Source: Euphorbia lathyris (lineage: Eukaryota; Streptophyta; Magnoliopsida; Malpighiales; Euphorbiaceae). Taken from it: a DNA stretch of 64,000 nt. The stretch is taken from positions 697,001-761,000 of the forward strand of contig NC_088916.1 in the NCBI RefSeq assembly GCF_963576675.1. The letters are read 5' to 3'. A program made the position numbers and the translations under genes. Positions within the stretch are counted from its first letter, which is position 1. Every line of letters starts with the position of its first letter. Positions 43,758 through 55,575 of this stretch are shown piece by piece. The notes beneath the pieces are model-generated. The model was not told the DNA's origin and did not search any database. It was given only the letters and a program-made list of their open reading frames with translations.

Positions 43758-45080
43758 TGTTGGTTCCTCATAACGTGACAATGTTAGTTCCAAGGGGGGG
43801 GATAGGAACTATTTAAAATTTTGTCTGTTAAGGCTGACTTCTTTTCTTAAGAAAAGGTTTACACAGCGGCACTAAGTAATTCTAAGACACAAGCTTAGTC
43901 AACTTGTGACTAAGTCTATTTCTTTCCTTGAGTCAGGAGATAGCACTTAGAGTCTATTCCTGAACTCAGCTTCTTAGTGCACTCAACTCAGCGTGAGTTT
44001 GTTACTTAGTCAGTTTTATAGCAAGCAATATATAAATGAGTTTAAGGGTTAGAAATATGTTACTCAGCAGACATATCCTGGTTCGGCCTCTCCGCCTACG
44101 TCCAGTCCCCGGAACGCGTTCCGAGCATTTTGAATTCTCTACTGAGCTCTTTAAAGGTAGAGCACGAAACCTTTTACAATAGAAGCTGAGTATACAAGAG
44201 TACCTTCCTCTATACCTCTACTCACTCCTATAACTACCGCTGAGTACTATAACCGAGTACTCAGCCTCTCCTTTCTATTCTTCTAGAAATGATAAAGTGT
44301 TTGTCCTAAACAACAATTGCTAAGACACTTTAGATGATTGAAATCACTCTAGACTTTTACACAATGATTGGAAATTGGTGTAAGATTTTGCTTTGCTTTT
44401 CTCACAGAACTTCAAGTATGAATTTGGTCAGCGTTTCGACTAATTGAAGATCTGCATCGAATGAAGCAATTGAGAGGCCTTTATATAGTGACACTTCAAG
44501 CACCGGTAATTTTGAATTTCGAAATAACCGTTGGAGGCAAACGGCTTCCTATCGTTGTCACTCAGGACGTGCTCAGTGTCGTTGGCCAATGAGATTCTTG
44601 CAGCTTCTATCTACGGCAGTGCTCAGCAGCTTTTCGTCAGATAAACAGAATGTTTCGACATTTACGGCAAAGTCTTCCAGACAGCTTCCTGCGCCTTCTG
44701 AACTTTACCCAAAGTTGAAATACTTTGTCTACAAGTTGGTTTTGTTTTGCCGCTGACCTGACTGCATTGTCGCTCAACTCAACAGCTTCCTCTTGAAGCT
44801 TTTGTTAGAAGGCTTCTCGATCCTTCTTCATGCTGAGTCGTCGTTTCACTTGATACGACTGCGTTTTATCTTCTTGGGCCGTGAGGTGACTTGGGCTTGA
44901 CTTCCACTTATGGGCCTTTAAACTTTTTATCTTAATGTCTTGTAAATCAATAAACTCAACATTGAACAAACACATTAGTGTGAATAAATCAAAGCATTTA
45001 AATTTAATGTGTTAGAATATTTTTATCAATTACTTAAATAATTTTGTCAAATCAAAATCATGTGGAAAGGTGTTTCAACA
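43758..45080 (-). repeat. Copia 5' LTR (right on plus strand)
   Basis: 1323 bp, direct repeat of 33501-34832 with about 25-30 differences by eye. Confidence 0.93.
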
Positions 45081-45085
45081 CATGG

Positions 45086-46567
45086 TTTCTCTTGTAGTAA
45101 TAAAAAGATATCGATCCCACAAGGAACGCTTTTTCATGAAAACTTATTTTAATACAGTTTAAATTACGTCTTTAGGTTTATATTATAGAAAATCGTTTAA
45201 ATGAATTGAATTGAATTGGATTGAATTAGTCAGAATCAGATGAGAAATACATATTGAAATTTAGAATACAATTCTGTCTGAGATTTGATCACGAGACAGA
45301 AACTTTTGTGTTTAAAGTAAGAAAAGTATAAAACTTATTCACATTAAGCAAAGAAAACAACTTTCACTTTGGAAAGATTATGAACATGTAATAAATCGTA
45401 AATTCGTTCAATTAACAGGCTTTGAACCGTAGAAATCTCTCTGGATCGGAGCAGATTTCTACCTTAACCAAATTGGTATTTATTCAGATAAGCTCACTCA
45501 ACGATCATATCTTCCATAAAAACTAATTCTTTCAAGTGTTCAACTAAGTTTCCTTGTAATTATACGAAATTTAATATGTTTTAATGAAAACACCATAACC
45601 TTACTTCGAAGGTAACATCAAAGTAACAACAAAAATATTTATTGAATAAAGTAAATGTTTTATTATAGAATTGTGAATCTTCACAAGTTAACAGAGAAAA
45701 ATAAACATGGATAGCATTTTGACTAATTTGAGTTCCGGGTTGTCAATCCTTTCCTCAAACTTCGTAGGTTTGCCAGACCCTGGGGCACTTCAGCCGTTAG
45801 TTCTTCTCGCTGAATCTTCGGAATAGAGATTGTCCGATCTACTACTAGAATGTGAACTTGTCTTCGAACAATTCTTAATCTAAACTTAATCACTACTGTG
45901 TTTGTAATAATATAAGAACAATCTTGTGTACAACAAGTTTGCTTTACAGAATTGAAAACTAATCTCTGACTATTTCTGAGTCAGAGTTTCAACATAATAT
46001 CTGCTCTCTAAATTCTAAAAACCAACTCTTTGAACTCTGAAATCAACTCTTTATTTATAGATATTGAAGAGTCATGTTTGAAGGGTCGTGTCCGCTGTGA
46101 AGAGTCGTTTCTATCCACCCAAATAGACGTGTTTCTTGAATTTCTGACATGTGAAATCAGTGCTGAATTGACTGCTGGTCGTACCGAGATTCTGAAATCT
46201 CAATCGCGACCTGGGGAGCAATTTTTTCTCAGAACGAACTTTGATTTTCATGCCTCGATTTAGCGTGTCGCGACCGAGATATGGGAATCTCGGTCGTGAC
46301 ACGGGTTGTTCTTCCCGGTCTCGCTCCGTTCCTATCTCCTCGTATCGGTGCGCTGATTTTCTCGTACTTTTGGCTCGTAACTTAGGGTTTTTCCTTCTTT
46401 TTTGGTCTGTTTTAGCTTCTATTTGGATTTAACCAAATATTTAAGTACCTTGCATCAAAGAAACATATATAGACGTAAAAGCACTCTAAATATATATAGT
46501 TAGTACGATTTCATGACAAAACTGACGTAAATATTAATGATATTTTAGGTATATTTTGGGCTTAACA
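45086..46567 (-). repeat. LARD left LTR, main part
   Basis: Continues the LTR interrupted at 33500. It contains two neighbouring hairpins, at 46178-46210 and 46267-46300, the latter GTCGCGACCGAGAT, loop, ATCTCGGTCGTGAC. Both recur in the right LTR. Confidence 0.85.
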
Positions 46568-48697
46568 AATCTCCACACTTAACCTTTTGCTAGTCCCCAG
46601 CAAAATTTCACTGATTTTATCCTTTAACTAATCTCTTTATGAAAATAAAACATATATCTATGTATTCCTTTTTAAATTAGTTAAACCGAAAGATAAACTT
46701 TGCATGGTAAATTTATACGCAAAATATCAAAGTAACTAGTGTAAAAGCGATATATCATTCGTCTTGTATTTCAATTTTTAAATTGAAGTATTCGGGACGA
46801 TATAAGCACGCATGTTTTTGAGTCTTTTGTCTCAAGGCATTTCAAAGCATAAAATTTCCTTTCCCAAACCTAAACTATTATATGAAAATGAATTAAATAA
46901 GGACTTAGGTTTGATTTATTTGCTTAGTTACGTCCGTGATAAGGGTGGTCTCGATCGTAACTTTATTTTAATTGTTTTGTGTTCATTTAAGAGGTACCGA
47001 CCATGCCATGGGTGGCCGCAATCGTTACTTTAAACTTTAAACATGTTTAATTTTTTTGCTTTAATTTTTAACGTTCCTTTCATACCTCGATTGTGATAAG
47101 GGTGGTCGTAATCGTGGTCAAAATTACCGTTTACTTATTATTCCTTTCCTTTCATACCTCGATTGTGATAAGGTTGGTCTCAATGGTGACCAAAAGTTAA
47201 GAATACGACTACTTGATTTAATTAACACGAGTTTATAAAATGAAAATTTAAAATGGGAAAGAAAATAGCACATTCATCCTATATTGACTTAAAATTCAAC
47301 ATGTATTATGACTAAAGTTTCCTTAAAAACTTCAATTGGTGTTAATGTAAGACGAAATCAAACCAAGCTAAAAATTGTTAGTTCAATTTAATGCCTATAA
47401 ACCTAATTGAAAATTCAAAATAAGATTTATTGTATCATGAATTTGCATGATATAAAATAGAGATTGAAATAAAGAATTTTTACTTAAATACATTCACTCG
47501 AGACGTTTTTTGATAAAATCGTTTCGGAGATTCGTAAAAATTTGAAAATAATGCCCGTATAGAAATATTATTTCTAACGATAATGATAACCTAAAAATAA
47601 TCATAAGTTAGATATTTTAAACATATGAAAATTTATAGTTTATAAAAATTATGTTTGCATTAAAGATGTCATTTTTGAAAAAAAAATATTTGCATTTGCA
47701 TAAAACAAATGTTGCAATTTGTATATTACTTATAATTATAAACATGTATTTATACTAAAATAAATGGTGTTCATCCTCATTCGTTGCATTCATTCGTACT
47801 TAAAATAGAAACCATATATGAAATATCTCCTCCCACACTTAATTTGGATCATGTGCTCATTGGTGCAAAAATTGATAAAACACGAAAAATTGTACGAAAT
47901 AAGGAAAAAAAAATATTGAAGTAAAACATTCAACATATAAATGAAAAATTGTACCAAACTTTGAAAATATTTTTTCTAGCGTTTTCTTTTTTTTAGCGTT
48001 TTCTCAAATTAAGGATCTAATGATTTCGGTTGAATGCCCGGACTTCTAGTTCTGTGCACGAACAAGAACTACACACATGAACCGAAACTTTCAAAACTAT
48101 ATTAAAAGTGTACAATTTCTTCCTAGCGGATAAGATAATTTCATCATACTTTCTGATATATCTGTGTGAGAAGATTTTCCATAGTTATTTCTTAGAGAGA
48201 TAGATGTAGGTATTTAAGGAAGTGATATGATAAAAAGAGAAATTATTTGAGTTTAGTGTAGGAATTAAATAATTTTCTTAACAAAGAGAGATGATGTTTT
48301 GGTGAAGGGTTAAGTTTATAGAAAAGAGGTAAAGGTGTTTGGGAAGAGATAAATTTTTCTGGAAAAATTATATGTCACGTCTAACATGCTGCTTCAAAAA
48401 AATTTCTTTCCCTTCTAATGTATCTGCATGCTGAATTTCTTTTCTGTAGACTCCTTCTGTGCATTTATGTTGATAATCAAATCTCCAGTTTATCTTCTTG
48501 AGAAAACTTGGATTTTTTTTCCTGTTTATCTGCAAACCATCTGAATGCAAACGTTAAATAACAACGAGGATTTAGTCCTAATGACCATCCTAAAAATAAA
48601 AAAAATATATATAAAATAAATAAATACATATATTATAAACCAAGGTTCGGAATAAAACACGAAAAATATAAATTTTTGTAAAAAAAAATTGGCGTCT
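46568..48697 (-). other. LARD internal region, non-coding
   Basis: 2.1 kb, AT-rich, without gag or pol motifs on either strand. A repeated phrase GATTGTGATAAGGGTGGTC occurs at about 47089 and 47161, with relatives near 46935 and 46995. Elsewhere nothing is recognised. Confidence 0.75.
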
Positions 48698-50183
48698 TGT
48701 TGAGCGATTTCCGCAAGTGCACGGTTTTGCTTGTAGTGATAAAAAGATATTGACCCCACAAGGAATGTTTTTTCATGAAAACTTATTTTAATACCGTTTA
48801 ATTTACGTCTTTAGGTTTATATTATAGAAAATCGTTTAAATGAATTGAATTGAATTGGATTGAATTAGTCAGAATCAGACAAATATATGTTGAAATTTAT
48901 AATACAATTCTGTCTGAGATTTGATCACGAGACATAAACTTTTGTATTTAAAGTAAGAAAAGTATAAAACTTATTCGCATTAAGCAAAGAAAACAACTTT
49001 AACTTTGGAAAGATTATGAACATGTAATAAATCGTAAATTCGTTCAATTAATAGGCTTTGAACCGTAGAAATCTCTTTGGATCGGAGCAGATTTCTACCT
49101 TAATCAAATTGGTATTTATTTCCGATAAGCCGACTCAACGATCATATCTTCCATAAAAACTAATTCTTTCAAGTGTTCAACTAATTAGTTTCCTTGTAAT
49201 TATATGAAATTTAATACATTGTAATGAAAACACCAGAACCTTACTTCAAAGGTAACATCAAAGTAACAACAAAAATGTTTATTGAATAAAGTAAATGTTT
49301 TATTATAGAATTGTGAATTTTCACAAGTTAACAGAGGAAAATAACCATGGATAGCATTTTGACTAATTTGAGTTTCGGGTTGTCAATCCTTTTCTCAAAC
49401 TTCGTAGGTTTGTCAGACCCTGGGGCGCTTCAGCCGTTAGTTCTTCTCGCTGAATCTTCGGAATAAAGATTGTCCGATCTACTACCAGAATGTGAACTTG
49501 TCTTCGAACAATTATTAATCTAAACTTCATCACTACTGTGTTTGTAATAATCTAAGAACAATCTTGTGTACATCAAGTTTGCTTTACAGAATTGAAAACT
49601 AATCTCTGACTCTTTTCTGAGTCAGAGTCTCAACATAATATATGCTCTCTAAATTCTAAAACCAACTCTCTGAACTCTGAAATCAACTCTTTATTTATAG
49701 ATATTGAAGAGTCGTGTTTGAATGGTCGTGTCAGCTGTGAAGGGTCGTTTCTATCCACCCCAACAGACGTGTTTCTTGAATTTCTAACATGTAAAATCAG
49801 TGATGAATTGACTGCTGGTCGTATCGAGATTCTGAAATCTCAGTCGCGACCTGGGGAGTAATTTTTCCTCAGAACGAACTTTGATTTTCATGCCTGGATT
49901 TAGCGTCTCGCGACCGAGATATAGGAATCTCGATCGCGACATGGGTTGTTCTTCCGGTCTCGCTCCGTTCCCATCTCCTCGTATCGGTGCGCTGATTTTC
50001 TCGTACTTTTGGCTCGTAACTTAGGGGTTTTGCTTCTTTTTTGGTCTGTTTTAGCTCTTATTTGGATTTAACCAAATATTTAAGTACCTTGCATCAAAAA
50101 AATATATATAGACGTAAAAGCACTCTAAATATATATAATTAGTACGATTTCATGACAAAACTGACGTAAATATTAATGATATT
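48698..50183 (-). repeat. LARD right LTR, end lost
   Basis: Direct repeat of the left LTR up to ATTAATGATATT. The expected TTTAGGTATATTTTGGGCTTAACA is replaced by LINE-A sequence, so the end was removed by deletion or recombination. Confidence 0.85.
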
Positions 50184-51018
50184 CCTCACATGGCCCTCAG
50201 CCGCAAGACGGTCCGCCACCTTGTTCTCCTCCCTGAAAATATGGCAGAAGCTTATGGAATCAAAAGAAGAGCAAACCCCTAATTCCTCTGATTAAATTCT
50301 GGCTACTTAAACAAATAACATTATTATCAGTGATCATTCTGACAGCTTCGAGATTTTCAGATTCCACCAACAGCTTCTTCAAGCCTAGATTCATAGCCAG
50401 CCCGAGGCCAGAAAAAATCTCCCAAAGCTCTGCTGAGAAGGAAGAACCCACACCCAGATTCTGAACGAACCTAGACACCCAAGTACCGCCAGCAGAACCC
50501 CTCCAGCAGCAATTTTACCGTTCTTTAGACAAGAGTCTTCTGTATTTAGCTTCGCCACCCCTTCACTAGGCCTACTCCAGCCAAAAAGATGAATATCCTT
50601 CCTCTGGCTATACCTAGCTAGAATACCCTCTTTGAAGCTATCTGCAATATTACAAAGCTTTTTAGAAAAGAAATCCAACAAATTAGGGATAATACTAGTT
50701 GCTCCTCCAAAAATCTCCTCATTCCTCCATTTCCAAATCTGGTGACAGACAACTGCAAAAATTATATCACGATGCTCCAGATAGCCAACCGCTTCTCACT
50801 AACACCATCTACAAACCAGTTGAGATCAGAATCGGACAAGAAAGCAGACAACAACTGGTTAGGGAGAACTTTCCTCCACACCTCTTTACTTCTAATACAA
50901 TCTCTAAGAGCATGGAAAATGGTTTCTTCATGCCTTTTGCATCTGCTACACGCACCAGACTCCACCAAATGACGTCTTTTCCTATCAGAATTGGTAAGCA
51001 ACCTATTTTTAACACTAA
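50184..51018 (-). pseudogene. LINE-A ORF2 3' fragment (zf-RVT and RNase H)
   Basis: The minus strand reads VKNRLLTNSDRKRRHLVESG, then CSRCKRHEETIFHALRDC (zf-RVT). Next, with frame breaks, come an RNase H of NTEDSC (the usual NTDGS changed), AELWE and ESENLEA, and finally ADRLAAEGH. The catalytic Asp positions are altered, so no activity is expected. It is truncated on both sides: the 3' tail ends where the LARD LTR is cut, and the 5' side ends near 51018. Confidence 0.85.
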
Positions 51019-51136
51019 TAATACCAAGTATTAACAACCAATCTCAATTTTTTCAAATAAGAAAAACTGAAAATTGAAAACACCTAATTAAAATGTACTT
51101 AAATCATCCAAAACAATCAATTATCACTATGAATAA

Positions 51137-51333
51137 TCGGGGATTAACGGGACAGGAATGGGGATCCCCAAGGGTCGGGATACCTTTCCCCATTCCTGCC
51201 CCATCTCCATCACGGGGAAAAAAATTATCCCCATCTCCCCGTCCCGTGAGGATCCTTATCGGGGATTCTCCATCCCCGTCTGGGCGGGTCACTGATGGGG
51301 ATGGAAGCTCCCTGCTCCATTTGCATCCCTAAT
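51137..51333. mobile_element. GC-rich repeat, probable hAT-type terminal fragment
   Basis: A sharply GC-rich island in AT-rich DNA, with many GGGGAT/ATCCCC words and an end reading TTTGCATCCCTAATT. Sequences of this kind (GGGATGCAAA...GGGGATCCCC) are widespread as non-autonomous hAT-type transposons in plants. The opposite terminus is not clear. Confidence 0.4.
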
Positions 51334-52160
51334 TAGAAACCAATCAGCAGAACAATTTTCAAGGCTTCTATATTTATAGTATTAGTTTTTGAATTGTTTG
51401 ATATGTATGTGGTATTGTGCACCCCTGTTTCCGCTCATAATAATCTGATGGTTGTTTAATTCAGTTCAATAGCATGTTGTGAAGTTTCAGCCTTTAAGGC
51501 CCTTAATTTCACAATTTTGTGGTTTTAGACCTTTTTTTAATTTGTGCTTTATCCTTCATATTCTATCACAAATTAGAATTTATGTTTCTGTTTCTAATTA
51601 GGATTTCTAATGTCTTTGGGACTTGTTTTACTTATAAAAAGGTTGTTTCTCCCTGAATTGAAGCAGAAATTGTTATTTTCAAGATACTAAAGTTTTTAAG
51701 AATGATGAAGGATTTTAGTAGGGTATTCGTGCGATGAATAACTATTAGCTATGGATCTACTTTAGTGGTGTATGCAATTCTTTTCTTAGTATATTGACGC
51801 AATAGGAATAAACAGACTTTGTTCGGATCGTTGACAGTTACTGATCAAAACCTTCAAAATTCGACAAAGAAGTTTGGAAAAGGCATTTCAAATTCTTATT
51901 AATGATAAAACTGATTAATACAACCGAAAATATAAAATAAACTTAACCTCGATCTAAAGGTAAAAGGTAAAACTAACCCTAATTTATAGGTAAAAGGAAA
52001 GAAAAAACAAGATTACAAAAAACAATAAAAAAAATTCGACTTAATGTGAATCTCTACAATTTTTTTATATTATCCCGAAATTTATTTACACAAAAAATTT
52101 ACATTCAAAAGAAAATTTGATTTTAACATAAATTAAATGAACTTACAATTTGATTTAAAC
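51334..52160. other. AT-rich spacer
   Basis: No gene, terminal repeats or RNA features that I can support. Confidence 0.5.
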
Positions 52161-52315
52161 CATAACAAGATCATTGTGTCAGATTCAATTTATTCATGTT
52201 TGGACCATTGTTCTCATAACTACTGGATTGTTACAATCATAATAATATCTTGATTCTATAGTAAGAAATTGTTATTTAATTTATATTTAGTATATTTTAA
52301 TATTTTATATTTTCA

Positions 52316-52605
52316 TGCATGGTGACTGGATCCTAATAATAATATCCTGATTTTATTTAAAACTAACTGCAAGAAATTTATATTTAGTATATTTTCATGC
52401 ATAGTATGGTAACTGGATCCTAATAATATCCTGATTTTATTTAAAACTAATTGAAAGAAATTTATATTTAGTATATTTTCATGCATAGTATGGTAACTAG
52501 ATCCTAATAATATCCTGATTTTATTTAAAACTAATTGGAAGAAATTTATATTTAGTATATTTTCATGCATGGTATGGTAACTGGATCCTAATAATATCCT
52601 CATTT
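52316..52605. repeat. 84-bp tandem repeat, about 3.4 copies
   Basis: Units are anchored by CTGGATCC or CTAGATCC at 52326, 52413, 52497 and 52581. The spacings are 87, 84 and 84 bp, and the first unit carries an extra 3 bp. The core CTAATAATATCCTGATTTTA also occurs singly near 57503. A degenerate unit precedes the array (about 52240-52315). The long open frame across it is a by-product of the 84-bp (3 x 28) period. Confidence 0.92.
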
Positions 52606-52808
52606 TCTCTTAGAGAGATGAGCTGTTGTCTGCCGACACCATTTATTATGCTAAATTTCACTCATGCTCCTTCAATTTCTTCCTAATTTTTATTATGGTC
52701 CCACAACTTCGAAAGAAGATATTATGGTCCCTGAATTTTGTAGTTCTTTTTGCATGTTACTAATTACTAATTTTACCATATTCTCCAAATAAATGATATA
52801 ATTAATAC

Positions 52809-54140
52809 TGATAACAACCCAAATTATTCTTGAATAAGGAATAAGGGAAAATTAATAGAAATAATGGCAAACCATTATTCCTTCTAAAAGAGATATTTAT
52901 GCATGATTAATATGAAATTAATGACAATTATTGCAGGATTAATGCAGGTGTGAATATGCAAATAATGGAGAAAATGAAGGAGTTTCTAACATTATGCCAC
53001 ACCACGTGGACCATGGCGAGATACGCCATAACGAGATACGCCTGGTGAGAGCGAGTAGTGGAGACCCGCCATAGCTCTCAAGGAGAGCGTACATACGCCT
53101 TGACGGATCTAAGAATACCAAAAGACGCCTTTATTACTATCCATGAATGGGAATAAATACAATTAAATGGCAATTAATAGCCATTAAAGGGGAGTAAAGA
53201 CTTGATTGTTCGAATACCTCAACTCTGAGGGTTTCAATGATAAATGCTGGGATTAATGGAGAATTGATAGCAATTAAAGATGAGTACTGACACAACTCTT
53301 CACCTGCTTCCCCATTAATGCTGAAGGTTACAGAAACCTATATAAATACCCCAGCTTCCTAGGATCAAAGGTGTTGGGTATACATCCCAAGTCCCACATC
53401 GGAAAGATACAAGGGAGATGCATAGTTTATAAAGAAGTTCACCAACTACATTAGTATGAGGCCTTTTGGGAAGGAGCCCAAAAACAAATCCGTGCGGGCT
53501 TGGCCCAAAGCGGACAATATCATACTAATGGTGGAGCTGTTGGTGAACTCGTGGGCCCTACAATTGGTATCAGAGCCGATGGTTCGGCTGGGAGAACGTG
53601 CATGAGATCTAAGGAGATGTGGGAGGCTCTCAGTGTGGCCTCGCGATGGGAAATCTGTGCTTGGTGCCTTGTGTCAAAAGTCTTCCTGATATTGTGGTGG
53701 TCAGGCGGCGTGTTTCGCGGGTTGGCGGCGGTACAAGATGATTAGACAGATTATCGCTGAAGGGGAGGCTTGTGGTCCTTGGTCTGAGGGGAGGATTGTT
53801 GGGTATACATCCCAAGTCCCACATCGGAAAGATACAAGGGAGATGCATAGTTTATAAAGAAGTTCACCAACTACATTAGTATGAGGCCTTTTGGGAAGGA
53901 GCCCAAAAACAAATCCGTGCGGGCTTGGCCCAAAGCGGACAATATCATACTAATGGTGGAGCTGTTGGTGAACTCGTGGGCCCTACAAAATGTACATTTA
54001 CTGATTCTCTACTTTTGTGCTTACAGTTTATTCTCAAAAATATTACTGACTTTGGCATCGGAGTGTCCCGGCCGATCCCAACGGCGTCTCACGGGAAAAT
54101 GCTCCGATCAAGGATTTTTCCCCAAGTTGTCAAATACATA
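52809..54140 (+). mobile_element. Old LTR relic (probable solo LTR), host of the TRIM
   Basis: Begins TGATAACAACCC and has a TATA box (TATATAAATACCCC, about 53339-53352). After the TRIM it continues with ACTGACTTTGGCATCGGAGTGTC, a phrase common downstream of the start site in plant gypsy LTRs. No clear CA end or internal coding sequence is seen, so the right boundary is approximate. Confidence 0.5.
53372..53987 (+). mobile_element. TRIM element (terminal-repeat retrotransposon in miniature)
   Basis: 616 bp with two 191-bp LTRs (53372-53562 and 53797-53987), TGTTGGG...CCCTACA. I find them identical base for base. The primer site TGGTATCAGAGC (initiator tRNA-Met) is at 53565-53576, and the polypurine tract GAGGGGAGGAT precedes the right LTR. 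There is no coding capacity. Flanks AAAGG and AAATG differ by one base, so the target duplication is imperfect or has mutated. Identical LTRs mean a very recent insertion. Confidence 0.93.
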
Positions 54141-55014
54141 ATTATCTAAATTATTAAATTTAGCTAGTAAAAAAAGAGGTGTATTCAGCTTACCATTTTT
54201 TAAGTTAACTTTAGCTAGTTCGTTTGCATAACTATTTATAGTTCTTTCATTTTTTTACACTAAATAATTATTAAGAATTAAATAGTTCCAACTATTTGAT
54301 ATTATTTTACAGTATAATTTTTTTAGTATTGGAGATACATTAACTTATTACTGTTGATCGAGAATTAAACAAAGAGTTAAGATTGTCCTTTTTAGAGCAG
54401 AGCATGACATTGTCTTTTTTTTTTTTTTTTTTGCAAACAACTTGTTAACTGATTATGTTAATTGTTAATTAATTATTTTTTTATTAACTGATTTGACTAG
54501 TTAACTGTGTAAACTTGTTTAATAAAACTTAGCTGATTATTACTAGCTGTTTGTGTAAAATAACAAATAAAGACATGATAAAATATTTATTTGAGGTGAA
54601 AGGCTATTAATTAGGATAAAAATGTCATTAAAAAAAGATGGAGCAAAAATCTAATTGAAAAAACTCATAACACCAGCTTTTTCAAAATTAACTTTTCGGC
54701 CCATAAACTTTTTCAAACTTCTCTACACGAAACACCACTATTAAATATTTAACTAGTCAAAACATCCGAAATGACTCAAATCTCTAATTTTATTCCAAAT
54801 ATTTCACTATAAAAATGTTCTTGCCCGCCAACGCTAGGGATAAAATCGCATCATTTTAAACGTTAGAGGTACAATTGATTATGGATGCCAATGTCTGAGG
54901 TATTTTTGCATCTTATCTCTGTCAAACGTAATTAAATTAGTGATTTACTTAAAGGAAGAGATAATGAAGTAAACCAATGTTAGAAGAATTTATTTGAAGG
55001 AAAAAGAAAAAGAC
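54141..55014. other. AT-rich spacer
   Basis: Contains a (T)n run near 54415-54432 and phrases typical of dispersed plant repeats (AACGTTAGAGGTACAATTG). No gene is seen. Confidence 0.5.
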
Positions 55015-55017
55015 TAA

Positions 55018-55401
55018 GGCCTTGATTGGGAGGGAGTTAATGGAAATAAATGAGAGTAATGGAAGGTTAAATAGCACATTAATCTTGTTCGGGAGAGTAA
55101 ATGAAGGTTAATGGAAGTTAAATATTTACTTCCTTTAACCTCCAAACCGTAACATCCAAATCGGGGATTAATGGAAGTAACGTATAATTCATTAAAAAAA
55201 AATTATCTCTGCATAGTAAATTTAACCTTCATTCCCCTGTATATTTGAACTCCTAAACGAAGTTAAACTTTTAACTCTCATTTACATTCGATAAACCCTC
55301 AAACAACGTTAATTTTTAACTTTGGTTTCCATCATTTCCCTCTCCTTTCCATTACCTCCTTAACTCTCACCCAATTAACTTCTAAACTCCCAAACAAAGG
55401 C
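55018..55401. mobile_element. Tourist-like MITE (PIF/Harbinger)
   Basis: 384 bp. The left end GGCCTTGATTGGGAGGGAGT and the reverse complement of the right end (GCCTTTGTTTGGGAGTTTA) form terminal inverted repeats. The 3-bp duplication TAA lies at 55015-55017 and 55402-55404. It is non-coding. Confidence 0.75.
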
Positions 55402-55575
55402 TAAAAGAAAGATAGAAACTAGAAACTTATGAAGGGCATTATTGTAATTTCACATTAATTATTCTAAAAAATGACAAAACCAAGATTTTGTTCTACTATG
55501 AAACCATGAAGGGCATTATTGTAATTTCAAAATATTTCACTAATCAAAGAGACCATAAAACTCTTCTTCCCATTG

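Larger units (their letters stand above)
33501..45080 (-). mobile_element. Sirevirus-like Ty1/copia retrotransposon, 11.6 kb
   Basis: Complete element with LTRs at 33501-34832 and 43758-45080 (TGTTGG...CAACA) and a target duplication CATGG (33496-33500 and 45081-45085). The primer site for initiator tRNA-Met lies beside the right LTR, so the sense strand is minus. The order is gag, protease, integrase, RT, RNase H, then an extra 2.9-kb ORF between pol and the 3' LTR. That arrangement and length are typical of the Sirevirus (SIRE/Maximus) lineage. The LTRs differ at roughly 2% plus an 8-9 bp indel, so it is older than the gypsy insertion. All ORFs carry breaks. Confidence 0.93.
33474..50183 (-). 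mobile_element. Non-coding LTR retrotransposon (LARD-like), split by copia and truncated
   Basis: Two direct repeats of about 1.5 kb are its LTRs. The left one is 33474-33500 plus 45086-46567, split by copia. The right one is 48698-50183, lacking the last 25 bp. They start TGTGGAGCG and TGTTGAGCG, and the left one ends CTTAACA. About 2.1 kb of internal DNA has no gag or pol. AAGTGTGGAGATT (minus strand) just outside the left LTR looks like a polypurine tract, so the element probably points minus. The primer site is not clear. It would need another element's proteins to move. Confidence 0.8.

Noticed and set aside
52313..52603. 96-codon frame with internal protein repeats
   Set aside because: Produced by the 84-bp tandem repeat, a multiple of three. 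No protein evidence.
53500..53745. 81-codon frame inside the TRIM
   Set aside because: Spans LTR, primer site and internal DNA. TRIMs are non-coding and the frame has no domain.
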